DNA of 64,000 nt, taken from NCBI RefSeq assembly GCF_009870825.1, contig NZ_WTWY01000019.1:1-64000 (forward strand). The letters run 5' to 3'. This document shows positions 1-8,623 of the stretch, one piece after another. Below the pieces are notes generated by a model. The model was given only the letters and a program-made list of their open reading frames with translations, made no database searches and was not told the origin of the DNA. The position numbers were made by a program, and so were the translations under genes. How positions within the stretch are numbered: position 1 is the first letter of the stretch; each line of letters opens with the position of its first letter. The stretch comes from Paenibacillus sp. USDA918EY (GTDB lineage Bacteria; Bacillota; Bacilli; Paenibacillales; Paenibacillaceae).

Positions 1-409
1 GCCCAACAAGTTGCCTAATGATTATAACCTGTCTAACTTTATGGGGTCACTTCAAACGACCTGTGGTTTTTAGTAACATGTTTTTATAAATTCCACAGGA
101 AATGACCTGTGGTTTTTAACCCACTACTTTAATTAGAGATTCTAATCAAAGGATTTAAGTCGTTATTTCTGAAATTAGACAGACTTCTCCCATGATTAGC
201 AAACACGAAAAAAACGGCAGTTGAGTACCCTACACCTTTAGATAAAGAATTCAATGATCTTTTTTTCATTATGGTACCCCTCCTTAGTCTTACTCAAGGA
301 AAACTATAACACTATATTCAAATGTTTTCAATCTTTACATCCATCCGAATCCAATAAAAACGATATTGGGTTGGTTAGAAGGCTCCTTCTTTCTTACAAA
401 GTTTTGGTT
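1..409. other. Non-coding left edge of the window
   Basis: I see no convincing gene here. The short open frames have no ribosome binding site and no recognisable protein sequence. The stretch is AT-rich and lies downstream of the AHSA1-family gene on the minus strand. It holds one pair of direct repeats, listed separately. Confidence 0.5.
58..118. repeat. Pair of 15-bp direct repeats
   Basis: GACCTGTGGTTTTTA occurs at 58-72 and again at 104-118, 46 bp apart. A CCACAGG at about 93-99 forms an inverted partner to the repeated CCTGTGG. Two copies are too few for a CRISPR array. The arrangement could be a pair of binding sites or the remains of an element end. Confidence 0.55.
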
Positions 410-901
410 CTATTCATTCCGGTTGAGCTCCGCAAACTTCTCGACATATCTCGGGTATTTTTCTTCCCAAACGGCTTTCCGCTGCGATACTGTCCTTCCG
501 TCCAGAAGCGCCTCGATTACATCCAGACATACATCCCATCCGGCAATGTCCTTAGGCGTATGATCGGTGATTTCGACGACGGTTTCGATCAAAACGAGGC
601 GGCAGCCTTCCGGCTCCGGGTACAGCTCAAACCGGACGCGGTTTTCAGCCCACGTATATTCCAGCACGGATAACGGCTTCAGTTCCAGAATTTCGAAATA
701 TTCATAAGTACCGTTCTGCATGTCGAAAGAGATGGTCCCGCCCTCGCGCAAATCTTCCACGCGCAGCTCGGAAAACCATTGTTTCAGCTTGTCGTTGTCC
801 GTCAGCGCCGTCCAGACTTTCTCCACCGGATGCTTCAAATGGCGTACGAACCGCACCCGGGTTTCCTCCCCGTCCTGCTCAACTACGGCCAATTGGTTCA
901 T
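410..901 (-). CDS. SRPBCC/AHSA1-family protein
   Basis: A 163-residue single-domain protein of the START-like SRPBCC fold, Aha1/AHSA1 branch (activator of Hsp90 ATPase homologue). The diagnostic opening is RHLKHPVEKVWTALTD, followed by LKQWF and GGTISFDM, with a C-terminal helix after GWDVCLDVIEALLDG. These proteins bind hydrophobic ligands; no enzyme activity can be claimed. A GGAGG-like site precedes the ATG. It is the last gene of a minus-strand run, bpsA, ArsR fragment, this gene. ArsR plus AHSA1 is a common pairing in which the ArsR protein represses its partner, so loss of the ArsR N-terminus could have altered control. Family assignment is secure, ligand unknown. Confidence 0.85.
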   Translation of the reverse strand: MNQLAVVEQDGEETRVRFVRHLKHPVEKVWTALTDNDKLKQWFSELRVEDLREGGTISFDMQNGTYEYFEILELKPLSVLEYTWAENRVRFELYPEPEGCRLVLIETVVEITDHTPKDIAGWDVCLDVIEALLDGRTVSQRKAVWEEKYPRYVEKFAELNRNE

Positions 902-982
902 GGCTTATCCTCCTTTTTAGTAACCCGTTTTTTAAAAATATAACCCTGTATCCCGCCGCTAAGACATGGACATGATTTTTCT

Positions 983-1277
983 TCATCCAAAAAAACGTTC
1001 CAAATCATCCAACTTGCCGTTCCAGAACCTCCGATAAGGCTCAAACCAATCATGAATCTGCTTCAAAGGCTTTGCATTCAAGCAGTACAAACGCTTCCGA
1101 GCAGCGTTCCGAACGATGACGAGCCCGGCTTCCCGAAGAAATTGCAAATGTTTGGACACTCCCGGCTGGATCAGGGACGACAACTCAACCAGTTCGCCAA
1201 CAGATCGGTCCCGAACCCTTATGCAGTCAAGGATCGCCCTCCGGTTCTATTCATGTACAATCTGATTGGCGGTCCAT
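983..1277 (-). pseudogene. ArsR-type regulator, disrupted at its N-terminus
   Basis: The frame read from about 1236 to 983 gives a good ArsR winged helix: NRRAILDCIRVRD, then GELVELSSLIQPGVSKHLQF, then REAGLVIVRNAARKRLY, ending with the DWFEPYRRFW tail typical of the SdpR/AHSA1-associated branch. No start codon opens this frame before the conserved RRAIL helix. It has a TAG directly before NRRAIL, while the only nearby ATG (1277) is one frame off and meets TGA after eight codons. So the expected first 15-20 residues are lost to at least one indel, unless a rare internal TTG (1183) makes a short protein lacking part of the HTH. The 1277 ATG lies just after the bpsA stop. Confidence 0.7.
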
Positions 1278-1280
1278 ATT

Positions 1281-2477
1281 TTAATCCGTCAAAGGTTCGC
1301 CCATCTTCTCCCGCAGCACCGCTTTTTTGGCTACCATCTCAAACGTGTCGTGTCCGCAACCGGCACATCCTTCGTTTTTAAGCTGCTCAATGGTTGCAAT
1401 TTCCCCCGTGATCCCGACAAATACCTCTCTGGAACAGCTCTTGCAGCGGTAAGTGCGCAGCGTTTGATTCACTTCCCCGGTGTAAAGGGCATCGGCAAAG
1501 GTACCCGGATATTCCGGCTTCGTTTGATCCGTAGTCCGCAAAATAAACATCTGGCTCCGGTTGGCGATCATTTCAGCGCCTTCGTAGGCATTAAATCTCG
1601 GAAAATTAGCGGCTACCGTCAGCCCCATCCGGGTGAACTCCCGCTGCATGGCCAACATAAACGACGGAGCCTTATGGGCAAAAGAAAGAAAAATCGGAAG
1701 CCCTTTTTCCCTCTTCAACGCTTGGATCCCGCGCGATACGAACAGGCTCATTCCCTGCAGCGTATAGGGCGGATCCGTAAAGAAACTATCAAAACGGCCG
1801 TGCAGGTACTCCGGCAGTCCCTCCCTTAAATCCAATCTGCGGCATGTTATCGGCAGCCCCCTTTCTTTGGCGATCGTCTCGATGTATCCCAAAAATCGCT
1901 CGTCAATGTCCAGCACTTGCACTTTTGTGACGTTATGACCGCCGGACGGAAATAATTTTTGCAGCAGCAGACCGATCGACACGCTCACCAGGTCATCATC
2001 GCCAACGCATAAAATCTTTTTTCCGATTAACGCATGCTGCTTCAAGCAGAGGATCGCCCGGTTCAGGCTGGTTTCCGGGGTGCATTTGGATTGATCGATT
2101 TGAACGTTGACGGACGGCCGCAGCGAAAAAAGTTCCCTCAGTATGGCCATTACATCTTGAAGTTTCTCATTCCATTTCGTTTCTTGAAGCAATTCGCGAA
2201 AAAGCGTGCGATCTAACCCCGCATACCCGTATATGTTTTCCATCCATGCCGCTCCGTCAGGCGTACAGCGAACGCCTCGGTCCTGCTTGAGCGCTCCGGC
2301 TTTCATCAACTCCCGTTTGATTGCTGCTGCGATCGGTGTCGGCAGCAGCGTTTTACGAGCCAATTCTTTGGTGGAAATGCCCGGATTCAGATAACACTCG
2401 ACCAGAAGCTGTTCAATCGCCTGTTTCCCTTCCTGCAGCCGGATATGTTGACTTGCTTGTTCAATGTATGATTTCAC
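1281..2477 (-). CDS. bpsA: N4-bis(aminopropyl)spermidine synthase-family protein (BpsA-like)
   Basis: A 398-residue protein of the branched-chain polyamine synthase family, which transfers aminopropyl groups from decarboxylated SAM to spermidine. The N-terminal 90 residues look like a winged helix (ISTKELARKTLLPTPIAAAIKREL). The Rossmann-type catalytic domain has the GDDD motif at 159-162, VLDIDERFL around 188-196 and TDPPYT at 234-239; the family is known for an essential GDDD acid. After about residue 340 there is an extra Cys4 module (C345, C348, C371, C374) that could bind zinc. The start is a GTG preceded by AAGGAGGG. Characterised members come from thermophiles, so substrate and product here are inferred. 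The ArsR remnant and AHSA1 gene follow closely on the same strand. Confidence 0.75.
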   Translation of the reverse strand: MKSYIEQASQHIRLQEGKQAIEQLLVECYLNPGISTKELARKTLLPTPIAAAIKRELMKAGALKQDRGVRCTPDGAAWMENIYGYAGLDRTLFRELLQETKWNEKLQDVMAILRELFSLRPSVNVQIDQSKCTPETSLNRAILCLKQHALIGKKILCVGDDDLVSVSIGLLLQKLFPSGGHNVTKVQVLDIDERFLGYIETIAKERGLPITCRRLDLREGLPEYLHGRFDSFFTDPPYTLQGMSLFVSRGIQALKREKGLPIFLSFAHKAPSFMLAMQREFTRMGLTVAANFPRFNAYEGAEMIANRSQMFILRTTDQTKPEYPGTFADALYTGEVNQTLRTYRCKSCSREVFVGITGEIATIEQLKNEGCAGCGHDTFEMVAKKAVLREKMGEPLTD

Positions 2478-2572
2478 CCAATCCCTCCTTCATGTTTATC
2501 TTTGCTACGATTCTTTCTGACGATTGCACGAAGCTATCCGCCGACACACCTTCACTCCTTAACTCGAAATAG

Positions 2573-2613
2573 AAAAAGGGCAGGGATGAACATACGTCAT
2601 CCCTGCCCTTTTT
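2573..2613. terminator. Bidirectional intrinsic terminator
   Basis: A 17-bp perfect stem (AAAAAGGGCAGGGATGA at 2573-2589 pairing with 2597-2613) with a 7-base loop, A-rich on one flank and T-rich on the other. It sits upstream of bpsA and would stop read-through from the amino acid transporter side. Confidence 0.85.
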
Positions 2614-2654
2614 GCTCCCCGCCTAAAACGAACGCCACATAAAAAACAAAAAAA

Positions 2655-2674
2655 CCGAGCTGAACTCAGCACGG
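2655..2674 (-). terminator. Intrinsic terminator on the minus strand
   Basis: CCGTGCTGAGTTCAGCTCGG forms an imperfect hairpin on the minus strand and is followed there by a long T run. There is no gene between it and the next minus-strand terminator at 2953-2994, so it may end an RNA read from the palindromic element at 2726-2844. Confidence 0.65.
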
Positions 2675-2725
2675 ATGTGGGTGCATTATCAATAGGCAGC
2701 CTCTAAAGCTTTGATTGAATCCGTT

Positions 2726-2844
2726 GTTCTTAACTAATTCCGAAGCTGTCACATAACCGCAAAGAGCAAACCATGAGAAATTCATCCATGGGTCTTTGGG
2801 ACTTTCTGAGAAGCTTCAAATATGGAATTTAATTAGTTAAGAAC
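2726..2844. repeat. MITE-like element with 14-bp terminal inverted repeats
   Basis: GTTCTTAACTAATT at 2726-2739 is a perfect inverted copy of 2831-2844, bounding 119 bp with no open frame. Similar short outward-facing ends bound miniature transposable elements. The 2478-3044 gap otherwise contains only terminators. I cannot confirm a target duplication, and no second copy is present in the window. A structured RNA is an alternative. Confidence 0.5.
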
Positions 2845-2952
2845 GGCTCCGGACATCAAAATTTCCCCTTAGTAAAAAATTTCCTTTATACTACCACACC
2901 AGATGACCATAGTCAACCAAGCCATGTTCCTTTTTTAAATCGTCTTTGGCAA

Positions 2953-2994
2953 AAAAGCTCCCGCAAGCAGCCTTAGCTGCCTGCGGGAGCTTTT
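2953..2994. terminator. Intrinsic terminator of the amino acid ABC operon
   Basis: AAAAGCTCCCGCA pairs with TGCGGGAGCTTTT, and the stem continues inward with GCAGC/GCTGC. On the minus strand it is followed by TTTTTTGCC, right for ending the operon whose last stop is at 3045. Confidence 0.88.
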
Positions 2995-3044
2995 GTTTTA
3001 ATCCTACTACGGATTCAATCCGCTTAAAAGTAGCCTCTTCCTGC

Positions 3045-3773
3045 TTACAGCACTTTCTGCAGGAAGCTGATCGTACGTTCGTTTTTCGGACTGCCGAACA
3101 CTTCTTCAGGCGTGCCGTCCTCGATGATATACCCTCCGTCCATAAAGATGACGCGATCCGCCACCTCTCGGGCAAAGCCCATCTCGTGCGTGACGATCAT
3201 CATCGTCATCCCTTCGCGCGCCAGATCCTTCATGACGCCGAGCACCTCGCCGACCATTTCGGGGTCAAGCGCCGACGTCGGTTCGTCGAACAGCATCACG
3301 TCGGGGTTCATCGCCAGCGCGCGGGCGATCGCCACCCGCTGCTTTTGCCCGCCCGACAATTGGCTCGGGAAAGCGTCCGCCTTGTCGGCGAGTCCGACCC
3401 GCGTAAGCAGCTTCATCGCCGTGTCCCGGGCTTCCTTCGCATTCATTTTTCCAAGCTCCATCGGAGCGAACATAATGTTTTTCAGCACGCTGAAATGCGG
3501 AAACAGGTTGAAATGCTGGAATACCATGCCGATATTTTCGCGTGCCTTGTTAATGTCCGTTTTCGGATCGTTCAGGTCTCGGTCATCAACGATAACCCGG
3601 CCTTCCGTAATGTCCTCGAGCCGGTTAATGCAGCGCAGAAACGTGCTTTTCCCCGAACCGGAAGGACCGATAACGCAGACGACCTCACCCTGCTTGACCT
3701 GCATGTCGATGCCCTTCAGCACCTGATTGGCGCCATAACTTTTCTTCAATCCTTCAACCCGGATTTTACCCAC
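3045..3773 (-). CDS. Polar amino acid ABC transporter ATP-binding protein (GlnQ-type)
   Basis: A 242-residue ATPase that powers amino acid import. Walker A is GPSGSGKST at residues 36-44, the Q-loop is [12 protein letters not shown], the signature is LSGGQKQR near 137, Walker B is [12 protein letters not shown], and the switch histidine is in IVTHEM. The FQHFNLFPH and EEVFGSP segments are typical of the GlnQ/ArtP/HisP group. The start is GTG, eight bases inside the end of the upstream fused permease gene, with GGGAGGG as ribosome site. It is the second and last gene of a two-gene operon. Function is secure; the exact amino acid (glutamine, cystine, arginine) cannot be read from sequence. Confidence 0.93.
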   Translation of the reverse strand: MGKIRVEGLKKSYGANQVLKGIDMQVKQGEVVCVIGPSGSGKSTFLRCINRLEDITEGRVIVDDRDLNDPKTDINKARENIGMVFQHFNLFPHFSVLKNIMFAPMELGKMNAKEARDTAMKLLTRVGLADKADAFPSQLSGGQKQRVAIARALAMNPDVMLFDEPTSALDPEMVGEVLGVMKDLAREGMTMMIVTHEMGFAREVADRVIFMDGGYIIEDGTPEEVFGSPKNERTISFLQKVL

Positions 3774-5214
3774 GGCGCACCCTCCCTTCGAGATAGCTGG
3801 AAAGCTTCGTTAAAATGATGATGACAATCAAGTACATAATGGCAACTTCCGCCCAAATGGTAAAGGACTCGTACGTTCTGGCGATAATGATTTTACCGGA
3901 CTGCGTCAACTCGACCAGACCGATCGCAGACAGGATCGACGTGTCTTTCAGCGTAATGACAAGCTGGTTGATAAACGCCGGAACCATGATGCGGACCGCC
4001 TGCGGGATAATGATCTTGATCATCGCTTTGCGATACGGCAAACCGAGTGAACGCGCCGCTTCCATTTGCCCCCGGTCGATCGATTGGATGCCGCCGCGAA
4101 TAATTTCCGTCACATACGCGCCGGCATTCAGGCTCAGCGTCAGAATCGCCGCCAGGAACAACGGCATCGTAAAGCCGAATGCCTGAGGAATGCCGAAGTA
4201 AATAAACATTGCGAGAACAATGAGCGGAATGCCGCGGAACAGATCGACGAACACCGTCGCCACCCCGCGCAGGAACCGGTTATGTCCCACTTTCATAAAT
4301 CCGAAAATAAGGCCCAAAATAAAGGCGAAAAAGAGCGACACGATCGTGTACATAAGCGTCTTGCCAAGACCGCCCAAAAGCGGCGGCAGAGACTGCATAA
4401 TCAGTTCAAAGCGGCTCTGGTTCGCCGGTCCGGCGGCAGCTTCTCCAAGATACTTTTCTTTAATGCGGTCATATTCGCCGCTTGCCTTAAGATTGGCCAG
4501 GCCGGTATTGAATTTTTCCAGAAGCTCTTTGTTTTTGCCTTTGCCGACGGCAAATCCGTAGGAGGCGCCCGCTTCCTTCGGGGTCACGAATTTAAGGTCC
4601 TTGCTTTGATTCGCAACATATCTCAGCACGGGATAATCTTCAAAGCAGGCCACGGAGTTTCCGGCTTTCACGTCTTCGTACATCTGGGAGGAATCATCGA
4701 ACGGCACGATCGTGAATCCGTATTTCGGAGCTATGGATTGTGCGAAGGTATAACCTTCCGTACCGGTTTTGACTGCAACTTTTTTTCCTTTTAAATCGTC
4801 GTAGCTTTTGACCGTGTCATTTTTTATGCCGACGGCCATAACCACGCCGGATTCAAAATAAGGTTCGGAAAAGTCGAATTTGTGCTTTCTTTCGTCGGTA
4901 ATGCTCATGCCCGCGATGACGCCGTCCACTTGGTTCGACTCCAAAGCCTGCACGGCTGCGTTAAAACCAAGGGGCTTGATTTGATACTTGAAATTTTGGT
5001 CTTTGGCGATGGCATCCATCAGATCCATGTCGATCCCGACGTATTTGCCGTTAACGTCCTGAAATTCAAAAGGCGCAAACGTAATGTCGGTGCCGATTAC
5101 ATAGGTTTTGCCGGAATTCGGCTCCGCCGCGGCGCCTCCCGCCGGACCGGTCAAACCGGTCACCATGAGGAGCAGCAACGTAATGTAAAAAAATGAGAGC
5201 TTAATAGATTTCAT
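3766..5214 (-). CDS. Fused substrate-binding protein and permease of a polar amino acid ABC transporter
   Basis: A 482-residue protein joining two normally separate subunits. Residues 1-30 are a signal peptide with a hydrophobic core and AAA cleavage region. Residues 35-265 are a family 3 binding protein ([42 protein letters not shown]). From about 275 on there is an inner-membrane domain with roughly five helices and an EAA loop ([22 protein letters not shown]) that contacts the ATPase. The fusion tethers the binding domain to the outer face of the membrane, so no lipid anchor is needed. AGGAGGACAC precedes the ATG. Such GlnH-GlnP fusions are known in Firmicutes. Substrate is likely glutamine or a similar polar amino acid. 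Confidence 0.92.
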   Translation of the reverse strand: MKSIKLSFFYITLLLLMVTGLTGPAGGAAAEPNSGKTYVIGTDITFAPFEFQDVNGKYVGIDMDLMDAIAKDQNFKYQIKPLGFNAAVQALESNQVDGVIAGMSITDERKHKFDFSEPYFESGVVMAVGIKNDTVKSYDDLKGKKVAVKTGTEGYTFAQSIAPKYGFTIVPFDDSSQMYEDVKAGNSVACFEDYPVLRYVANQSKDLKFVTPKEAGASYGFAVGKGKNKELLEKFNTGLANLKASGEYDRIKEKYLGEAAAGPANQSRFELIMQSLPPLLGGLGKTLMYTIVSLFFAFILGLIFGFMKVGHNRFLRGVATVFVDLFRGIPLIVLAMFIYFGIPQAFGFTMPLFLAAILTLSLNAGAYVTEIIRGGIQSIDRGQMEAARSLGLPYRKAMIKIIIPQAVRIMVPAFINQLVITLKDTSILSAIGLVELTQSGKIIIARTYESFTIWAEVAIMYLIVIIILTKLSSYLEGRVRRG

Positions 5215-5433
5215 GTGTCCTCCTCTTCTCGGTCAACGCCGATACTTTTTCCCCTTCATTTTTTCTCTTTTACGGCGATACTCTATCACCCAGACTACTA
5301 TTTTACCAAAAAAACTAGGTTGCCTAAAAGTACAATTTTAATTAGTTAAATTTTTCAAGTGAAAATAACTCGCGGGCAGCCTTATAGGTTAATATACATT
5401 TACCCAGCAGACCCATATTTGCATAAAAAAAAA

Positions 5434-5519
5434 GAACAACCTTCATGTATGAACCGTATCCTATCGAGTAGACACTTTAAAAAGTCACTCGATAGGGTAC
5501 GGTTTAGTAAAGGTTGTCC
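5434..5519 (-). terminator. Long imperfect palindrome with T run, likely terminator
   Basis: The inner stem is 18 bp (AACCGTATCCTATCGAGT at 5452-5469 against 5487-5504, two mismatches). Outer arms CAACCTT and AAGGTTG extend it to about 85 bp. On the minus strand it is followed by GTTGTTCTTTTTTTTT, so it would end the transporter/beta-CASP operon whose last stop is at 5630. The size is unusual for a simple terminator and could mark a repeated extragenic palindrome. The rest of 5215-5629 shows no gene. Confidence 0.7.
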
Positions 5520-5629
5520 TTACTCTAAAAAGCTGCCTCATTTCTAATACGGCAGCACGGGGCCCGCTCTTCCGTCTTCTTCCCCATCACCTTGTTCTGC
5601 GGAGAGCGATTGATTACGTTCATCGATAA

Positions 5630-6946
5630 TTAAAAAGTGATGGCCGCTCCCGGATGCAAGGAAAGCATGCCCCGATGCCCTTCCCGTTCGAGATCACATA
5701 TAACCTGGTCGGTTTCCGGTTTAGGCGCGTGAACCAGTACTGTATGCCTGCTGGGAATTTCATTCAGCATGAGGCGGACGTCATTCAGCCCCTGATGGAT
5801 TTTGTAGCCCATCTGAACCACCTCGCAGAACGACTCCCCGGCTTCGCCTTTCAGCAGCCGCCGGGCAAACGTTCCTTCGCTTGCATGTCCCGTAATGATA
5901 ACGGCATGTAACGGAGAGGATGAAAGCATCTCCGCATACCAACGGGCGCGCTGCGACTCCATCATGCCATCGGTCGTAAAAATGATCAGCGGGTCACTGA
6001 CTTGAAGCAAGCTGATCCGTTCTTCCTGGTTTTCAGGAATATGGAGACGGGAAGAACGCAAAGCTAGTTCGATCTCATGACAAGCTTCCGGACGAAGCCA
6101 GTCTTCCCAATCGGCCATTTGTCGCAAACCTTCAACGATTTCCCGTTCGACAACGATCCGTCGTTCCGGGAACTGTCTCATTGCCCAGATCAGCAAATCC
6201 TGCCCCCGCCCGAAAGCAGGAACCGGCAATAGCGCATGACCCCCTCGCTCCAGAACCCCAAGAATGTACCGGCTAAGCGTGTTCAACTTTTCATCCTGCG
6301 ATTCCTCATTCATCCCATAGGCATTATCAATGATCGACAGGGTCATTTTGGGCGGGAACGGATGGCAGTCGGACGCGGAATCGTGAGAAATGGACTCTCC
6401 GGGCGGATCGACGGTAAGCAGCTCGGACTCGCGGCTGAAGTCCCCCGAATAAAACAGATGATGGTCCTCCATATGAATCCGCAGCCAGACGGAACCGAGC
6501 ATATGGCCGCTTCGCCCCCACTGAAACTGCAACCCTTCCTTTATTTCAAACCATTCGCTCCTCTCGATTTCATCCTCCAGAATACGAAAGCGCATGGCGG
6601 AAATATGCGTTTCGTCATAAGGAAGTTCGCCCTTTCGACCCGTTACGTATTTACGCCAATTGGCAAAATAAAGCTCCAGCTGCTTGACGGTCGGCCTTGT
6701 TGACCAAATTTCGCCACGATAACCAAGCTTGTATAACAAAGGCAAAGCCATGGAATGATCCTCATGCGCATGCGAGAGAAATACGGCCGTCAACCCTGGG
6801 ATCAGGTTTTCATCAAGCAAAGGGTACTGCCCGGCCCCTTCCTTTTTAACGCCGCAATCGAGCATGATCCGATGCTGATTTCCCGTCAGTACGTAACAAG
6901 AGCGGCCATGCTCGCCGGCGCCGCCCCACACTTTCAGTTCCATCAT
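5630..6946 (-). CDS. Beta-CASP metallo-beta-lactamase-fold protein
   Basis: About 438 residues. The metallo-beta-lactamase core has the metal-binding HAHEDH at residues 59-64 (GLTAVFLSHAHEDHS) and later GRSGHMLGSVW and YSGDFSRE. The beta-CASP insertion shows VPAFGRGQDLLIWA, then IITGHASEGTFARRLL, and LVHAPKPETD near the C-terminus, all as in the RNase J/CPSF-73/archaeal KH-CPSF group of RNA and DNA nucleases. The frame stays open further upstream, but that part is the shadow of the permease gene; the start is the ATG at 6946 (or 6943) inside the permease stop (ATGATGG), giving translational coupling. A nuclease-like protein as the fourth member of a transport operon is odd. The substrate is unknown, and acting on a small metabolite is not excluded. 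Confidence 0.8.
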   Translation of the reverse strand: MMELKVWGGAGEHGRSCYVLTGNQHRIMLDCGVKKEGAGQYPLLDENLIPGLTAVFLSHAHEDHSMALPLLYKLGYRGEIWSTRPTVKQLELYFANWRKYVTGRKGELPYDETHISAMRFRILEDEIERSEWFEIKEGLQFQWGRSGHMLGSVWLRIHMEDHHLFYSGDFSRESELLTVDPPGESISHDSASDCHPFPPKMTLSIIDNAYGMNEESQDEKLNTLSRYILGVLERGGHALLPVPAFGRGQDLLIWAMRQFPERRIVVEREIVEGLRQMADWEDWLRPEACHEIELALRSSRLHIPENQEERISLLQVSDPLIIFTTDGMMESQRARWYAEMLSSSPLHAVIITGHASEGTFARRLLKGEAGESFCEVVQMGYKIHQGLNDVRLMLNEIPSRHTVLVHAPKPETDQVICDLEREGHRGMLSLHPGAAITF

Positions 6947-8622
6947 GGAGCGGCCCACTTTCTTTTGGAGCCCGCGGCTTCCAGCAGGACGAGGAGCAAA
7001 GTGGTCAGCCCCACCGAGATGACGGCCATCGCCATCCCGAGCGATACTTGTCCCTGCTCGAATTGGGCATAGATGTACGTCGCTGACGTCTGCATGGACG
7101 GCGGTAAAATGAGCAGTGAACCGACCAACTCCCGCGATGCGATCGTAAAAGTCATCATCCATCCGGCCAGCATTCCCGGAACGATCAGCGGCAGCAGCAC
7201 CCTGCGGAACACGTAAACCGGTTTTGCGCCAAACACTTGACCGGCCTGGAACAGTTTGGGGTCGATCTGGGTAAAGGCGCTTTTAACGTACTGCACCGTG
7301 TACGGTACAAATAATACGACATACGTGAGAATGACCATGCCGTAGGTGTTATAAAGCGGAACCGGCATCCATGGGGAGTTCCACAACAAAATTAAACCCA
7401 CGACGAACACGATCCCCGGCACCGTGTTCGGAAGCAGGCTGAGCAGATCGATCGTACGCTGCCCCCGGGTTTTGGACCTGCCGATCGCAACGGCGAACCA
7501 GGTGCCCAGAATCAAAGCGATGGTCGACGCCGCCAAAGAGAGCCACAGGCTGTTCATCAGCGCCTTCATGCTGGGGGAATTCCAGCGGAGCAGCTCTTTA
7601 TAAAAATCGAGCGTAAAGTTGTTCCAAGCCAGCCCGATCCCCCGCAGCTTCATCGTGGAAGCCGCCACGACGGAGAAATAAGGGATGCCAATCGAAACGA
7701 CCAGAAGAAGAACCACGTAGATTCCCGCCACCCATTGCAGCCAGCCGGTGCCGCGCATGGAGGAACGGCGAACGCCTTTTCCTCCGACCAGACCGAAAGT
7801 GTATTTTCGGTTCACGACGGACTGGACGTACCAGACCAGCAGGCAGCTCGCCAGAAGCACGGACGACAGTGAAGTGGCCTTGCCGAAATCGATCGGCCAG
7901 CTGGAAATATACTTATGAATCTCGGATGTCATCACTTCATATCCGATACGTTTCCCAAACGTAACCGGCGTACCGAATTCCGCGATCGTTTTGACAAAGA
8001 TAAGCATCGCTCCCATGCCAAAGGCGGACAGCAGCAGAGGGGCAATCACCCGGCGAAAGCGGTACGTGAACGGCGCGCCCATGACGGCGGCCGCTTCCTC
8101 CATATTTCCTCCGATTCTCTCCAATGCCCCGCGCAGCAGCAAATAGAGGAACGGATAGAGATGCAGACTCATGATCGCAACCATGCCGCCAAAGGAGAAA
8201 AACGCCCCGCCAAGCCCGGAAAGGCCCGGAGCCAGCTGCTCCAGGTACCCGTTTTTTTGCATGAACAAAATCCATCCCATCGAGCCGATGTAAGGCGGCG
8301 TCATGAAGGGAATCAGGAACACGATCTCCAGCCAGCGCCACCGGCCGAACCGTGTATTCACCATTACCCACGCTAGCGGCAGGGCGATCACCGTCGTACC
8401 GAGAATGACGCATACCCCAAGCCAGATGGAAGACAAAAGCACGACCATCATATCGGAATCCGCCAAAGCACGGAATGGGGCTGACCACCGCAGCTCCCCA
8501 TCCCGGTATACGCTTTGAATGAAAATATCGGCCAAAGGCAAGGCGATGAGTAAGATCAGGACCAGGAATGCAAATACCGTTGACCAGATTTTGATTTGAC
8601 GTTGAAGCAAAGTATGGTTCAT
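6943..8622 (-). CDS. Fe3+/2-aminoethylphosphonate-type ABC transporter permease
   Basis: A 559-residue inner-membrane protein with two six-helix halves, each with a binding-protein-dependent permease domain. The two EAA-type loops are MEEAAAVMGAPFTYRFRRVIAPLL and LFQAGQVFGAKPVYVFRRVLLPLI. The double length is typical of FbpB/SfuB iron permeases and of the long permeases annotated for 2-aminoethylphosphonate uptake. It starts one base after the binding-protein stop, with no strong ribosome site, and its own stop overlaps the beta-CASP start, so expression is coupled along the operon. Transport role is secure, substrate uncertain. Confidence 0.88.
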   Translation of the reverse strand: MNHTLLQRQIKIWSTVFAFLVLILLIALPLADIFIQSVYRDGELRWSAPFRALADSDMMVVLLSSIWLGVCVILGTTVIALPLAWVMVNTRFGRWRWLEIVFLIPFMTPPYIGSMGWILFMQKNGYLEQLAPGLSGLGGAFFSFGGMVAIMSLHLYPFLYLLLRGALERIGGNMEEAAAVMGAPFTYRFRRVIAPLLLSAFGMGAMLIFVKTIAEFGTPVTFGKRIGYEVMTSEIHKYISSWPIDFGKATSLSSVLLASCLLVWYVQSVVNRKYTFGLVGGKGVRRSSMRGTGWLQWVAGIYVVLLLVVSIGIPYFSVVAASTMKLRGIGLAWNNFTLDFYKELLRWNSPSMKALMNSLWLSLAASTIALILGTWFAVAIGRSKTRGQRTIDLLSLLPNTVPGIVFVVGLILLWNSPWMPVPLYNTYGMVILTYVVLFVPYTVQYVKSAFTQIDPKLFQAGQVFGAKPVYVFRRVLLPLIVPGMLAGWMMTFTIASRELVGSLLILPPSMQTSATYIYAQFEQGQVSLGMAMAVISVGLTTLLLVLLEAAGSKRKWAAP

Positions 8623-8623
8623 G

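Noticed and set aside
58-118. Direct repeats that might begin a CRISPR array
   Set aside because: Only two 15-bp copies, AT-rich, no cas genes and no further units.
2946-3818. Long open frame on the plus strand over the GlnQ gene
   Set aside because: Opposite-strand shadow of a clear ATPase gene; the translated sequence is basic, low in meaning and matches no family.
6947-7162. Extra N-terminal part of the MBL protein
   Set aside because: The frame overlaps the permease C-terminus, gives no known sequence, and the ATG at 6946 fits the MBL start.
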